Positions 13,447 to 20,967 of a stretch of DNA of 22,731 nucleotides are shown in pieces. Source of the DNA: CAYMRB01 sp964392615 (GTDB lineage Bacteria > Planctomycetota > UBA8108); contig CAYMRB010000118.1 of the NCBI GenBank assembly GCA_964392615.1, positions 1 to 22,731 on the forward strand. Reading direction: 5' to 3'. Under the pieces are notes generated by a model. That model had not been told where the DNA came from. It saw only the letters and a list, made by a program, of their open reading frames with translations, and ran no database searches. Each line of letters begins with the position of its first letter. The first letter of the stretch is position 1. Position numbers and translations under genes: made by a program.

Positions 13447-15237
13447 ATGCGATGGATCGCGCCAGGTTCGGATGTCGCGATTCGCGGGACGGCGGCGGTC
13501 GTCTGGCTCGTCGTCGCATCCACCGGCGATGCTGCGCTGGCGCGGGACGAGGCTTCGAGCGTGAGACTGCGCTGGACGCCGGCGACCGCCCCGGATGACG
13601 CGTCGAGCCCTTCTGTCGTGCCGTTTCGCGATGCGCACGCGCTGCGGTTCGCGACCAAGACGCGGACGCGATTCGAGCCGCAAGAGCTGAAGGATCACCC
13701 CGCGACACGCGGCGACGGAGCGCTGACCGTCTGCGTCGTCGCGCAGCTCTCGTCGTCGCCGGCCGAGAAGACGCCGATCGTCTCGAAGTGGCACATGCGA
13801 TCCGGAGGGCGCGCGTGGGAGATCGGCGTGTTCCCGGACGGGCGCGTCTTCCTCGACGTCAGCGCGAGCGGCGACTGGCCGGAGCGCGCGCGCGAGCTCG
13901 TCGGGTACCGGCCTCTCGAGGTCGGTGTGCCGTACGCGATCGTCGCCGTGATCGACCCGGGGCGTCGCCTCGAGATCTTCGTCAACGGCGGAACCTGTGG
14001 CAAGGCGATCGACGCCGTGCCGGGCCGCGTATTTCGATGCGACACACCGATCCTGATCGGCGCGCAGCCGCCGGCTCACCGGCACTTCGACGGGCTCGTC
14101 GCCGAGCTGACGATCGCTGCCGCCGCGTGGACCGAGCAGGGCGTTCAGCAGCACGCGCGCGAGGTCGGGCTGACGAAACCGCCAGCCGCGCTGTCCGCAG
14201 CGATCGAGGGCGACGTCATGGATCTCGCCGTCGTACGGCGCGAGGTGATGGCGTATGTCGATGAGCTGCAGGTCGACGGCGAGCCGATCGGAGTCTATCG
14301 ACGCTTCGCGCGACCGAACGCCCTCGCGACGCTCTACGCGACGACCGACGTCGCGTGGATTCGCGCCTGCATGGGCGAGGACCTCCGCGCGACGTTGAGC
14401 GACGACGAGCGCGCCGCGTGGGTCGCGCACATCAACTCGTTCGCGCGTGACGACGGCGCGTACGCTGGCGGACGGCATTCGCTGCTGCACGCCAACGGCA
14501 TGGTCGTCGGCGCGCTTGCCGTTCTCGGCGGCAGGCAGAAGCACCCGGTGCGGCTGTACGACCCGTTCGACGCGGTCGACGAGATCGACGGCTGGCTCGA
14601 GGAGGTTCGCTGGGAGCGCCAATGGGGCGCGTCGCATCTCTTCTGGGGTGGCATGCACTGCTTCAGCCTGAGCCGGCGCTGCTCCGACGCGTGGCGCGAC
14701 AAGGTCTTCGACTGGCTCGACTCGAACCTCGACCCGCAGACCGGCTGGTGGCGAAAAGGAGTGCCGCAGGCGGGACTCGCGATCGAGGTCCTCGGCGGCG
14801 CCGCGCACATCTGGCCGGTGTACCAGCATCACGGTCGGCGCTTTCCGTACCCGCGTCGCGTCATCGACAGCATTCTCGCGATGCAGCGCGCGGACGGCAG
14901 CTGGCTCGGATTCGCGAACTACATGGAGCTCGACGCGCTCTACGGTCTCGCGTACATGACGTCGCTCGCGCCGGACTATCGCGCCGCCGACATCGCGCGT
15001 GCGGCGCAGAAGCACGGTCGCCTCGTCCGACAGCGCTATCCCGCCTTCCTCGCGGGGCGGCCCGACGCGCACATCGTGCTGTCCGTCGTCGGCACGCTCA
15101 GTCTGCTTCAGGAGCTCGACCCGGAACACTTTCGCGATGAGGTGACCTGGTCGGATATCTTCAGTGATCGACGCTTCTACGAGACGTCGAGGGTCGAGGT
15201 GCTCGAGGAATCCACGCAGAAGAGGAAGGATCCGTGA
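13447..15237 (+). CDS. Exported LamG-like domain plus alpha/alpha-toroid protein
   Basis: A 596-residue protein. ATG 13447 is preferred over ATG 13435 because GGAGG (13437-13441) lies 5 nt upstream; the signal peptide then reads RWIAPGSDVAIRGTAAVVWL to ALA-RDE. Residues about 60-230 look like a LamG/concanavalin-type jelly roll (GALTVCVVAQLSSS, GRAWEIGVFPDGRVFLDVSA, RRLEIFVNGGTCG, HFDGLVAELTIAAAAWTE). Residues about 240-585 are helical with repeated Gly/Trp-rich turns (SLLHANGMVVGALAVLGG; QTGWWRKGVPQAGLAIEVLGG; DGSWLGFANYMELDALYGLAYM), as in (alpha/alpha)6 toroids. No catalytic motif of a known class can be named. It lies 27 bp after the PhoD gene and overlaps the sulfatase gene by 4 bp, so a joint role with them on phosphorylated or sulfated glycans is possible. 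Function is not established. Confidence 0.75.
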   Translation: MRWIAPGSDVAIRGTAAVVWLVVASTGDAALARDEASSVRLRWTPATAPDDASSPSVVPFRDAHALRFATKTRTRFEPQELKDHPATRGDGALTVCVVAQLSSSPAEKTPIVSKWHMRSGGRAWEIGVFPDGRVFLDVSASGDWPERARELVGYRPLEVGVPYAIVAVIDPGRRLEIFVNGGTCGKAIDAVPGRVFRCDTPILIGAQPPAHRHFDGLVAELTIAAAAWTEQGVQQHAREVGLTKPPAALSAAIEGDVMDLAVVRREVMAYVDELQVDGEPIGVYRRFARPNALATLYATTDVAWIRACMGEDLRATLSDDERAAWVAHINSFARDDGAYAGGRHSLLHANGMVVGALAVLGGRQKHPVRLYDPFDAVDEIDGWLEEVRWERQWGASHLFWGGMHCFSLSRRCSDAWRDKVFDWLDSNLDPQTGWWRKGVPQAGLAIEVLGGAAHIWPVYQHHGRRFPYPRRVIDSILAMQRADGSWLGFANYMELDALYGLAYMTSLAPDYRAADIARAAQKHGRLVRQRYPAFLAGRPDAHIVLSVVGTLSLLQELDPEHFRDEVTWSDIFSDRRFYETSRVEVLEESTQKRKDP

Positions 15238-16769
15238 AGTCACTCCGTACGCCGCGACGTTGGATCGTCGCGCTCCTGATTCTGGGAATCGTCGGCGGGC
15301 AGTGGACGGCGCGCGCGTCAGATCACACCAACGTCGTGTTCATCCTCGTCGACGATCTCGGCTACATGGACATCGGGGCGAACAACCCGGAGACGTTCTA
15401 CGAGACGCCCAACATCGACCGGCTCGCGAGGGGCGGCATGCGGTTCACGAACGGCTACGCTGCGAACCCCGTCTGCAGTCCGACTCGTTACAGCATCATG
15501 ACGGGGCGGCATCCGACGCGTGCGGACGTCACGAACTTCTTCTGCGGGAGGCGCGGCGGCCGTTTCGCGCCGGCGCCGCTTCAGTGCGAGCTGCCGTCCG
15601 AGGAGGTGACGCTCGCGCAGGCGCTGAAGGACGGCGGCTACGCGACGTTCTTCGCCGGCAAGTGGCACCTCGGATCGACCGCGGAGAACTGGCCGGAGAA
15701 TCGGGGCTTCGACATCAACCGAGGCGGACACCGCGCCGGCGGTCCGTTCAAGGCGGGGAAGTACTTCTCGCCGTACGCCAACCCGCGTCTCGAGGACGGC
15801 CCGAAGGGCGAGCACTTGCCCGACCGGCTCGCGATGGAGACCGTCCGGTTCATCGAGAGTCACGCGGACGAGAAGTTCCTCGCGTACCTGTCGTTCTACT
15901 CGGTGCACACGCCGCTGATGGCGCCCGAGCCCTTGGTCGCCAAGTACCGCGCGAAGGCGGCGCGGCTCAAGCGCGAGGGGCAGCCCGACTTCGCCGAGGA
16001 AGAGCAGGTCTGGCAGCGTCCCGCGGCGGCTGACGCGTCGAAGAATGCGAAGAAGCGCAAGGTCCGCGATCCCGGCCCACGGCGCGTGCGCATCCGTCAG
16101 AATCACGCGGTCTACGCCGCGATGGTCGAGGCGATGGACCGCAACGTCGGTCGCGTGCTCGACGCGCTCGATCGCCGCGGGCTGTCGAAGAACACCGCCG
16201 TGTTTATCATGTCCGACAACGGCGGACTCTCCACTTCCGAAGGCTCGCCCACGTCGAATTTGCCGCTGCGCGGCGGCAAGGGCTGGCTCTACGAAGGTGG
16301 CATCCGCGAGCCGTACATCGTGCGCTGGCCGGGTGAAACCGAGCCGGGCAGCACGAGTGACGTGCCGGTCGTCAGCATGGACTTCTATCCGACGATTCTC
16401 GAGATCGTCGGTCTCCCGAAGCGCCCGAGCCAACATCTCGACGGCAAGAGCCTCGTCGATGTGCTGCGAGGCGGGAGCTCGCTCGAGCGGGACGCGCTCT
16501 ACTGGCACTACCCGCACTACAGCAATCAGGGCGGGTTTCCTGGCGCCGCCATTCGCGTCGGCGATTGGAAGCTCATCGAGCGCTTCGAAGACGGCCGCGT
16601 CCATCTCTACGACTTGAAGAGCGACATCGGCGAGAGGAAGGACCTGGCGCAGAAGGAGCGGCAGCGGGTCGACGCCATGCGGGCGCGGTTGCACGGCTGG
16701 TATCGGCAGGTCGACGCGAAGTTCCTGCAGCCGAAGTCGAACGGCCCGACCCCCTGGCGCCCCGAGTAG
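15234..16769 (+). CDS. Exported formylglycine-dependent sulfatase
   Basis: A 511-residue type I sulfatase. The GTG start at 15234 overlaps the preceding stop (GTGA) and is preceded by GAGGAAGGA. A signal peptide covers residues 1-29 (RRWIVALLILGIV core). The metal-binding pair DD is at residues 40-41 (ILVDDLGYMD), and the active-site signature is C81-S-P-T-R in NPVCSPTRYSIMTGRHP, where Cys is converted to formylglycine. GKWHLG (about 141-146) and MSDNGG (about 325-330) supply further active-site residues. A Lys/Arg-rich insert (DASKNAKKRKVRDPGPRRVRI, about 265-285) is present. It cleaves sulfate esters, probably of carbohydrates; the exact substrate is unknown. A formylglycine-generating enzyme is not in the window. 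It is the last gene of the PhoD-LamG-sulfatase operon. Confidence 0.96.
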   Translation: MKSLRTPRRWIVALLILGIVGGQWTARASDHTNVVFILVDDLGYMDIGANNPETFYETPNIDRLARGGMRFTNGYAANPVCSPTRYSIMTGRHPTRADVTNFFCGRRGGRFAPAPLQCELPSEEVTLAQALKDGGYATFFAGKWHLGSTAENWPENRGFDINRGGHRAGGPFKAGKYFSPYANPRLEDGPKGEHLPDRLAMETVRFIESHADEKFLAYLSFYSVHTPLMAPEPLVAKYRAKAARLKREGQPDFAEEEQVWQRPAAADASKNAKKRKVRDPGPRRVRIRQNHAVYAAMVEAMDRNVGRVLDALDRRGLSKNTAVFIMSDNGGLSTSEGSPTSNLPLRGGKGWLYEGGIREPYIVRWPGETEPGSTSDVPVVSMDFYPTILEIVGLPKRPSQHLDGKSLVDVLRGGSSLERDALYWHYPHYSNQGGFPGAAIRVGDWKLIERFEDGRVHLYDLKSDIGERKDLAQKERQRVDAMRARLHGWYRQVDAKFLQPKSNGPTPWRPE

Positions 16770-16773
16770 CGGG

Positions 16774-17871
16774 TCAGACGTCCAGCGGCATCCCGGACGC
16801 CTCGAGCACCGTCTCCTGCACCGCGTCGTCGTGGTCGACGGGGAAGTCGTGCTTCTTCTCGCCGCGAATCACGCGCGCGAAGTCGGTCGCGTCGTCGATG
16901 TAGCGCACGTAGCGCGGGAACGTCACGTCCTGGTATCCCTTGCGATACGCGTCGCGGGGTTTCGACAGCGCGAGGCGGACGCGCGGCGCGTCCAGCGGCT
17001 CGATGTGGACCGTGCCCTCGGTGCCGCACACGACGAAGTGACGTCGCGCGAAGCCCTCGACCTCTTGCGCGGTCGACTTGACCGTCGCGAGCGCGTTCGG
17101 GTACTCGAGGACGGCGAGCATGTTGTCGACGAGCGGGTCGTCGATCGGCGAGCTGTGGCGCGTGTACGGAGTGACATCGCGTGGGCGACCGAGCACGCCG
17201 ACGACGAGGTCGACCAGATGGCAGCCGAGCTCGAACAAGATGCCGCCCGGGAACTCGGCGAGCTGCTTGCGGCTTGCGGCGCCGACGACCTTGCTCATCA
17301 CGCAGTGCACTTCGAACGGCTCGCCGATCCAACCCTTGCGCAGCGCGTCGCGCAGGAACACGACGCCGGGGTTGTAGCGGTACATATAGCCCATCTGCAC
17401 GACGAGCTTCTGGCGTGACGCCGCGGCGAGGATGCCCCGAAACCGCGGCAGCGACGCGCCGGCGGGCTTGTCGAGATGGATGTGCTGGCCCGCGGCGACG
17501 GCGAGCTCGGCGTTTTCGAGGAGATCGCGCACGCGCGTCTCGACGGCGACGGCACGCAGCCCGGGAACGTTGAGGAGCTGCTCGCGCGTCATCCAGTTCA
17601 GGTCGCGATAGGCGGCGGACCGTGAGGCGCGTGCGCGCAACGCGTCGTCGGGCTCGACGATGCCGACGACCTCGAAGTCGTCCGACGCGCGGTATGCGGA
17701 CATCTTGCCGGCCGCGTGCGCGTGGCCGACGCCGATTTGGCCGATCTTGATCTTCTCGCGACGCATCGTTCGAAGCGGTTGGGCGGATGCAGCGGCGAGC
17801 GAGCCAACCGTCGCCGCAGCGACGCGGCCGGAGGTCGACAGGAAGCCGCGTCGGGTGCAGTCGTCGTTCAC
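16774..17871 (-). CDS. Tat-exported Gfo/Idh/MocA-family oxidoreductase
   Basis: A 365-residue protein. GTG 17871 is preferred over the in-frame GTG at 17895 because GGAGA lies 7 nt upstream. The start gives NDDCTRRGFLSTSG, a twin-arginine signal (R7-R8-x-F10), so the folded enzyme is exported with its cofactor. The Rossmann motif is KIGQIGVGHAHAAG; the HLDKPAG segment corresponds to the family E-K-P motif with Asp in place of Glu; GCHLVDL contains the usual catalytic His and Asp area. It probably oxidises or reduces a sugar or related alcohol with tightly bound NAD(P). It ends 4 bp from the convergent sulfatase stop. As the last gene of the ECF sigma operon, it is likely under that sigma factor. 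Confidence 0.9.
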   Translation of the reverse strand: MNDDCTRRGFLSTSGRVAAATVGSLAAASAQPLRTMRREKIKIGQIGVGHAHAAGKMSAYRASDDFEVVGIVEPDDALRARASRSAAYRDLNWMTREQLLNVPGLRAVAVETRVRDLLENAELAVAAGQHIHLDKPAGASLPRFRGILAAASRQKLVVQMGYMYRYNPGVVFLRDALRKGWIGEPFEVHCVMSKVVGAASRKQLAEFPGGILFELGCHLVDLVVGVLGRPRDVTPYTRHSSPIDDPLVDNMLAVLEYPNALATVKSTAQEVEGFARRHFVVCGTEGTVHIEPLDAPRVRLALSKPRDAYRKGYQDVTFPRYVRYIDDATDFARVIRGEKKHDFPVDHDDAVQETVLEASGMPLDV

Positions 17872-17898
17872 GGCAGCGTCTCCGCGGCGGCTCACGGC

Positions 17899-19272
17899 TC
17901 AGATGGCGCGCTGCCCGTCGGCGGGCAGAGGGTCGGCCGGGGGCGGCGGGCTCGGCTTCGACTCGTCCGACGGGGGCGGTCCAGCTGGCCGGCTCGGCTT
18001 GGCGTCGGGTCTGCCTCGCCGACCCGACCGCTCGACGCCGTCGGGCCTGCCGTGCTTGCCGGATCGATCGGTGCCTTCGGCGTCGTGCTGGCGTGCGCGC
18101 GGCGACAGGCGTCGGCCATCGACGCCGCGTCGCGGACCGGGCAGCCCCGGCGGTCGGAGCGTCGGGCCGGGCTTGTCGCCGTAGCGGATGAAGTGCAGGA
18201 CGCGCGGTCGCTCGTAAGGCTTGAGCGCGAGCCAGCGCTTCCAGCTCGCCTCCGAGATGAAGTCCGGACGCTGCGGCGGCGACGTCGAGGAAGATGCCGC
18301 CGGGCCGCGCGTTCGCGGGCCGCGGGCGTCAGGCCCGCGTTCGCGAGGGCCCATTCCGTCAGGCCCGCGTTCGCGAGGGCCCATTCCGTCAGGCCCGCGT
18401 TCGCGAGGGCTCTTTCCGTCAGGCCCGCGTTCGCGGGGGCCTCGCCGATCGGGGCGGTGCTCGCGAGGTCCGCGTCGATCGGGCCCGCGCGCATCCGGGC
18501 CGCGCTGATGCGGCGGGCGCAGCCGGGGCGGGCCCGCGCCGGGCCGGCCCATCGGGCGGAGGCCCGCGAATCCGGCGTGGGGCAAGAACAGCCGTCGCAC
18601 CTCGATCGGGCTCAGCGCGCGGATCTTCTCGATCTCCTGTGCGTTGAACGTGCGGCGGACCGCTTCCTCGGCTCGGTAGCGTCGGATGAAGTCGATCCGG
18701 CGTTCAGCAGGCAGCTTCTGGATCTTCTTGCGCACGTCCTCCGGTAGCTTGCGCAAGAGGCGTTCGCGGTTCGCCTGGAAGAGCTTCTCGAAATACGCGC
18801 CGCGCTCCTGCGGCGAGCCGAGCTCGCGCAGGCGGTGGCGGTGTTGTTTCGGCAGCTGGTCCCACGCGCGATCGAGGAGCTCGCGGCGGCGGCGCTCGAT
18901 GGCGCGGTCCTCCGGCGGTCGATTCAGCTTCTCCCGCGCGTCACGAATCGTCTCGCGACGCTTCTCGGGCGCCATGGAGCGGAGGCGCTCGAGGAGCTCG
19001 CGTTGCTTCTCCACGGGCAGCTTGCGGATGAGCTCGATGGCGCGGCGCAGCGCCTTCTCGCGCTCACCGTTCCGTTGGCGCTTCGCGTCCTTCTTGTCGC
19101 GCCGGCCGCGCTTCTCGCTGCGCGGTGTCTCCGGTCGCGCGGGCTTCTGCGCTTCCGTGCCCGGCTTCTTCGCGTCGCGCTCTCGCGGAGCCGGTTGCTG
19201 GGCCTTCGCGACGGAAAACGCCAGGCAGGCGATGAGCGCGATGCGGAGCAGGGTCGGGAAGCGATCAGCCAT
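17899..19272 (-). CDS. Exported Arg/Pro/Gly-rich repeat protein
   Basis: A 457-residue protein of no named function. ATG 19272 overlaps the end of the anti-sigma gene by 8 bp. A signal peptide follows (ADRFPTLLRIALIACLAFSVAKAQ). Residues about 30-75 are a Lys/Arg-rich disordered linker. Residues about 80-230 are charged helices with repeated LPxxxRxxLLxRL-type units (AIELIRKLPVEKQRELLERL; RLLRKLPEDVRKKIQKLPAERRIDFIRRYR), similar in style to DUF3106-like proteins seen beside sigma factors. Then come about 6 decapeptide repeats of the type GPRERGPDGM (DNA unit 30 bp), a short conserved-looking segment (DFISEASWKRWLALKPYERPRVLHFIRYG), and a disordered Pro/Arg-rich tail. The compositional bias and operon place suggest a periplasmic partner of the sigma/anti-sigma system. 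Confidence 0.78.
   Translation of the reverse strand: MADRFPTLLRIALIACLAFSVAKAQQPAPRERDAKKPGTEAQKPARPETPRSEKRGRRDKKDAKRQRNGEREKALRRAIELIRKLPVEKQRELLERLRSMAPEKRRETIRDAREKLNRPPEDRAIERRRRELLDRAWDQLPKQHRHRLRELGSPQERGAYFEKLFQANRERLLRKLPEDVRKKIQKLPAERRIDFIRRYRAEEAVRRTFNAQEIEKIRALSPIEVRRLFLPHAGFAGLRPMGRPGAGPPRLRPPHQRGPDARGPDRRGPREHRPDRRGPRERGPDGKSPRERGPDGMGPRERGPDGMGPRERGPDARGPRTRGPAASSSTSPPQRPDFISEASWKRWLALKPYERPRVLHFIRYGDKPGPTLRPPGLPGPRRGVDGRRLSPRARQHDAEGTDRSGKHGRPDGVERSGRRGRPDAKPSRPAGPPPSDESKPSPPPPADPLPADGQRAI
18301..18495 (-). repeat. 30-bp in-frame tandem repeat
   Basis: Two identical copies (18331-18360, 18361-18390), one near-identical (18391-18420) and flanking degenerate copies encode the decapeptide GPRERGPDGM and variants. 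The unit keeps the reading frame, so copy number change alters protein length without frameshift. Confidence 0.85.
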
Positions 19273-19978
19273 TTTCGCCCTCCAGCTCTTCTTCGAGGAC
19301 GAAGCGGAAGAGCTCATCGGCGTCGAGCGGGTTGTCCGATTCCTCTTCGAGGAGGATCTCGACGAGCTCGACGGTCAGGTCGTCACCACCCTCTTCGTCG
19401 AGGAGCGCCAGCACGTCGAGGTCTTCGTCCTCGAGCTGGATGGCGAGCTCGACCGTGTCGTCGGTCGCATCCGTCTTGTCGACTGCGCCGTCGCGACGGT
19501 CGGTCTTGTCGGCGTCCGCGTCGATCGCGTTCGGCGCAGGGGTGTCGTCGACGATGCGGTCTGTGCCGGACGGGTCCTGGCCGGCGATCCACGCTCCGGC
19601 GAGCACGGCGACGAGGACGAGCGCCGCGGCCGCGGCGCTCCAGCCCACGACGACACGCCAGCGCCGTCGCGCGAGGCGCGAGCGCACGGCGGCAAGCGTC
19701 GCGTCGGGAGTTTCGAGGTCGCGGAGCGCCTCGGACGTCGGGTCGCGCGCGACGAGAGCGGCGACCTCGCGGTGCTGGCGAACGCGTTCGGCGGCGCGGG
19801 GCGAGGCCGCGATGAACGCGTCGACGGCGGCGCGGTCGTGCGGCGCGAGCTCATCGTCGACGTATGCCACGACGCGGGCCTCGAACTCGGCCCACACGAC
19901 GGGATCGTCGTCGGAGCCGGGGCGCTGCGCTGGATCGTTCGGCTCGGGGAGGTCGGGGTGGTCGTCGTGAGAGTTCAT
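19265..19978 (-). CDS. Membrane anti-sigma factor (without zinc-ligand cysteines)
   Basis: A 237-residue protein overlapping the ECF sigma gene by 4 bp (ATGA), which makes translational coupling likely. Residues about 27-95 resemble the cytoplasmic anti-sigma domain: ARVVAYVDDELAPHDRAAVDAFIAASPRAAE, the typical Y-x-D-x-E-L segment. The HxxxCxxC zinc motif of many ECF anti-sigmas is absent, so it is not of the ZAS type in strict form. A single membrane helix lies about residues 106-132 (RWRVVVGW, then an Ala/Leu/Val-rich run). The rest is a periplasmic tail rich in Asp and Glu (DEDLDVLALLDEEGGDDL; LEEESDNPLDADELF). It probably sequesters the sigma factor until an envelope signal releases it. 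The identity of that signal is unknown. Confidence 0.82.
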   Translation of the reverse strand: MNSHDDHPDLPEPNDPAQRPGSDDDPVVWAEFEARVVAYVDDELAPHDRAAVDAFIAASPRAAERVRQHREVAALVARDPTSEALRDLETPDATLAAVRSRLARRRWRVVVGWSAAAAALVLVAVLAGAWIAGQDPSGTDRIVDDTPAPNAIDADADKTDRRDGAVDKTDATDDTVELAIQLEDEDLDVLALLDEEGGDDLTVELVEILLEEESDNPLDADELFRFVLEEELEGENG

Positions 19979-20793
19979 GGTGTCGTCTCGCCGAGAAGGC
20001 CGGGCGCCGTGCGTCCGGAGGTCTTGCGTCCGGAGGAGCGCCGTGCGGCCGAGCGTTTCGCTTCGAGCGACCGGCCGCCGAGGTATTTCTCCAATCGTCC
20101 GCGTAGCGTTTCTCGCGCGCGCATCAGGAGCGACTTCACCGCCATGACGGAGACATCGAGCGAGGCCGCGATCTCTTTATAGGACAGCTCCTGGGAGCGA
20201 TTCAACAGGACGGCGGCGCGTTGGTTCGGCGGCAGCTCGTCGATCAGGCGGGCGAGGACGGCCTCGAGCTCACGGTGCTCGAGTTGCTCGTCGGGGCCCG
20301 TCTCGCGGTGATCCGGTGCTCGGTGGATCGGGTGTTCCGTCGCGTCGGCGGTCGAGTCGATTTCGGTGAAGACACGCCGGCGTCGTCGGACGCCACGGAT
20401 CTCGTTGAGCGCCAGACGGGTCGCGATCGTGAAGAGCCACGTGCGGAAGCTCGCCGTCGGCTGGTAGCGGTCTCGCGAGCGGTAGACGCGGATGAAGACT
20501 TCCTGGGTCAGGTCCTCCGTTCGGTGACGGTCGCTGAGGTATCGGAACAGGAAACTCTGAACGGATCGTTGATACGACCGAACGATCTCGTCGAACGCCG
20601 CCTCGTCGCCCGCCTGAAACGCGAGCATGTGCTCGCGACCGGAGTCGGGCTCCGGCGCCGAATCGGCGCAGGCGGCAGGACCGGTGGACGATCCGACCGG
20701 GCCGCGGCGATCATCGCCGCCGGCGACGTCCTCAGGAGGGGCGTCGTCGGGCGCCGTGGGGCCGTGGCGATTTGGGTCGGGTTCTCTCGTCAC
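19975..20793 (-). CDS. ECF-type RNA polymerase sigma factor
   Basis: A 272-residue sigma-70 family protein of the extracytoplasmic-function group. GTG 20793 has GAGG about 6 nt upstream. The first 50 residues are a Pro/Asp/Gly-rich extension with no family match. Region 2 spans about 55-130 (AFQAGDEAAFDEIVRSYQ, then DLTQEVFIRVYRSRDRY and ASFRTWLFTIATRLALNEIR). Region 4 spans about 180-240 (LARLIDELPPNQRAAVLLNR, then ELSYKEIAASLDVSVMAVKSLLMRARETL). The C-terminus has a Lys/Arg/Ser-rich tail of about 35 residues. It is first in an operon with the anti-sigma factor, the repeat protein and the Gfo/Idh enzyme, which are therefore its likely targets. An autoregulatory promoter cannot be fixed with confidence in 20794-20870. 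Confidence 0.93.
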   Translation of the reverse strand: MTREPDPNRHGPTAPDDAPPEDVAGGDDRRGPVGSSTGPAACADSAPEPDSGREHMLAFQAGDEAAFDEIVRSYQRSVQSFLFRYLSDRHRTEDLTQEVFIRVYRSRDRYQPTASFRTWLFTIATRLALNEIRGVRRRRRVFTEIDSTADATEHPIHRAPDHRETGPDEQLEHRELEAVLARLIDELPPNQRAAVLLNRSQELSYKEIAASLDVSVMAVKSLLMRARETLRGRLEKYLGGRSLEAKRSAARRSSGRKTSGRTAPGLLGETTP

Positions 20794-20869
20794 CGGCTAC
20801 CTCTTCCAAGAACACCGAGCGTCGAGCCGAGTGGCGGCGAAAAACGCAGTGACCGCGAGGTTTTCCATG

Positions 20870-20897
20870 TTTCGAGGGCGGGTGCTCGGGGTAGATT
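20870..20897 (+). promoter_or_regulatory. Probable promoter of the AsmA-like gene
   Basis: TTTCGA (20870-20875), a 16-bp spacer and TAGATT (20892-20897). The predicted start near 20904 gives a leader of about 64 nt carrying GGAAGGAAGAG before the ATG at 20968. The stretch is shared with the divergent sigma operon. Confidence 0.45.
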
Positions 20898-20967
20898 CTC
20901 GGCAGGCCGGACGGACCGAACGCCCGGCGATCTCCGGTGATTGGACCTCTGGAAGGAAGAGAATCCC

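Noticed and set aside
13300..15243. Long minus-strand ORF opposite the LamG-toroid gene
   Set aside because: Same reasoning: it covers a gene with signal peptide and Shine-Dalgarno on the plus strand and resembles no family.
18301..18495. CRISPR array
   Set aside because: The 30-bp units are contiguous without spacers and lie in frame inside a protein gene.
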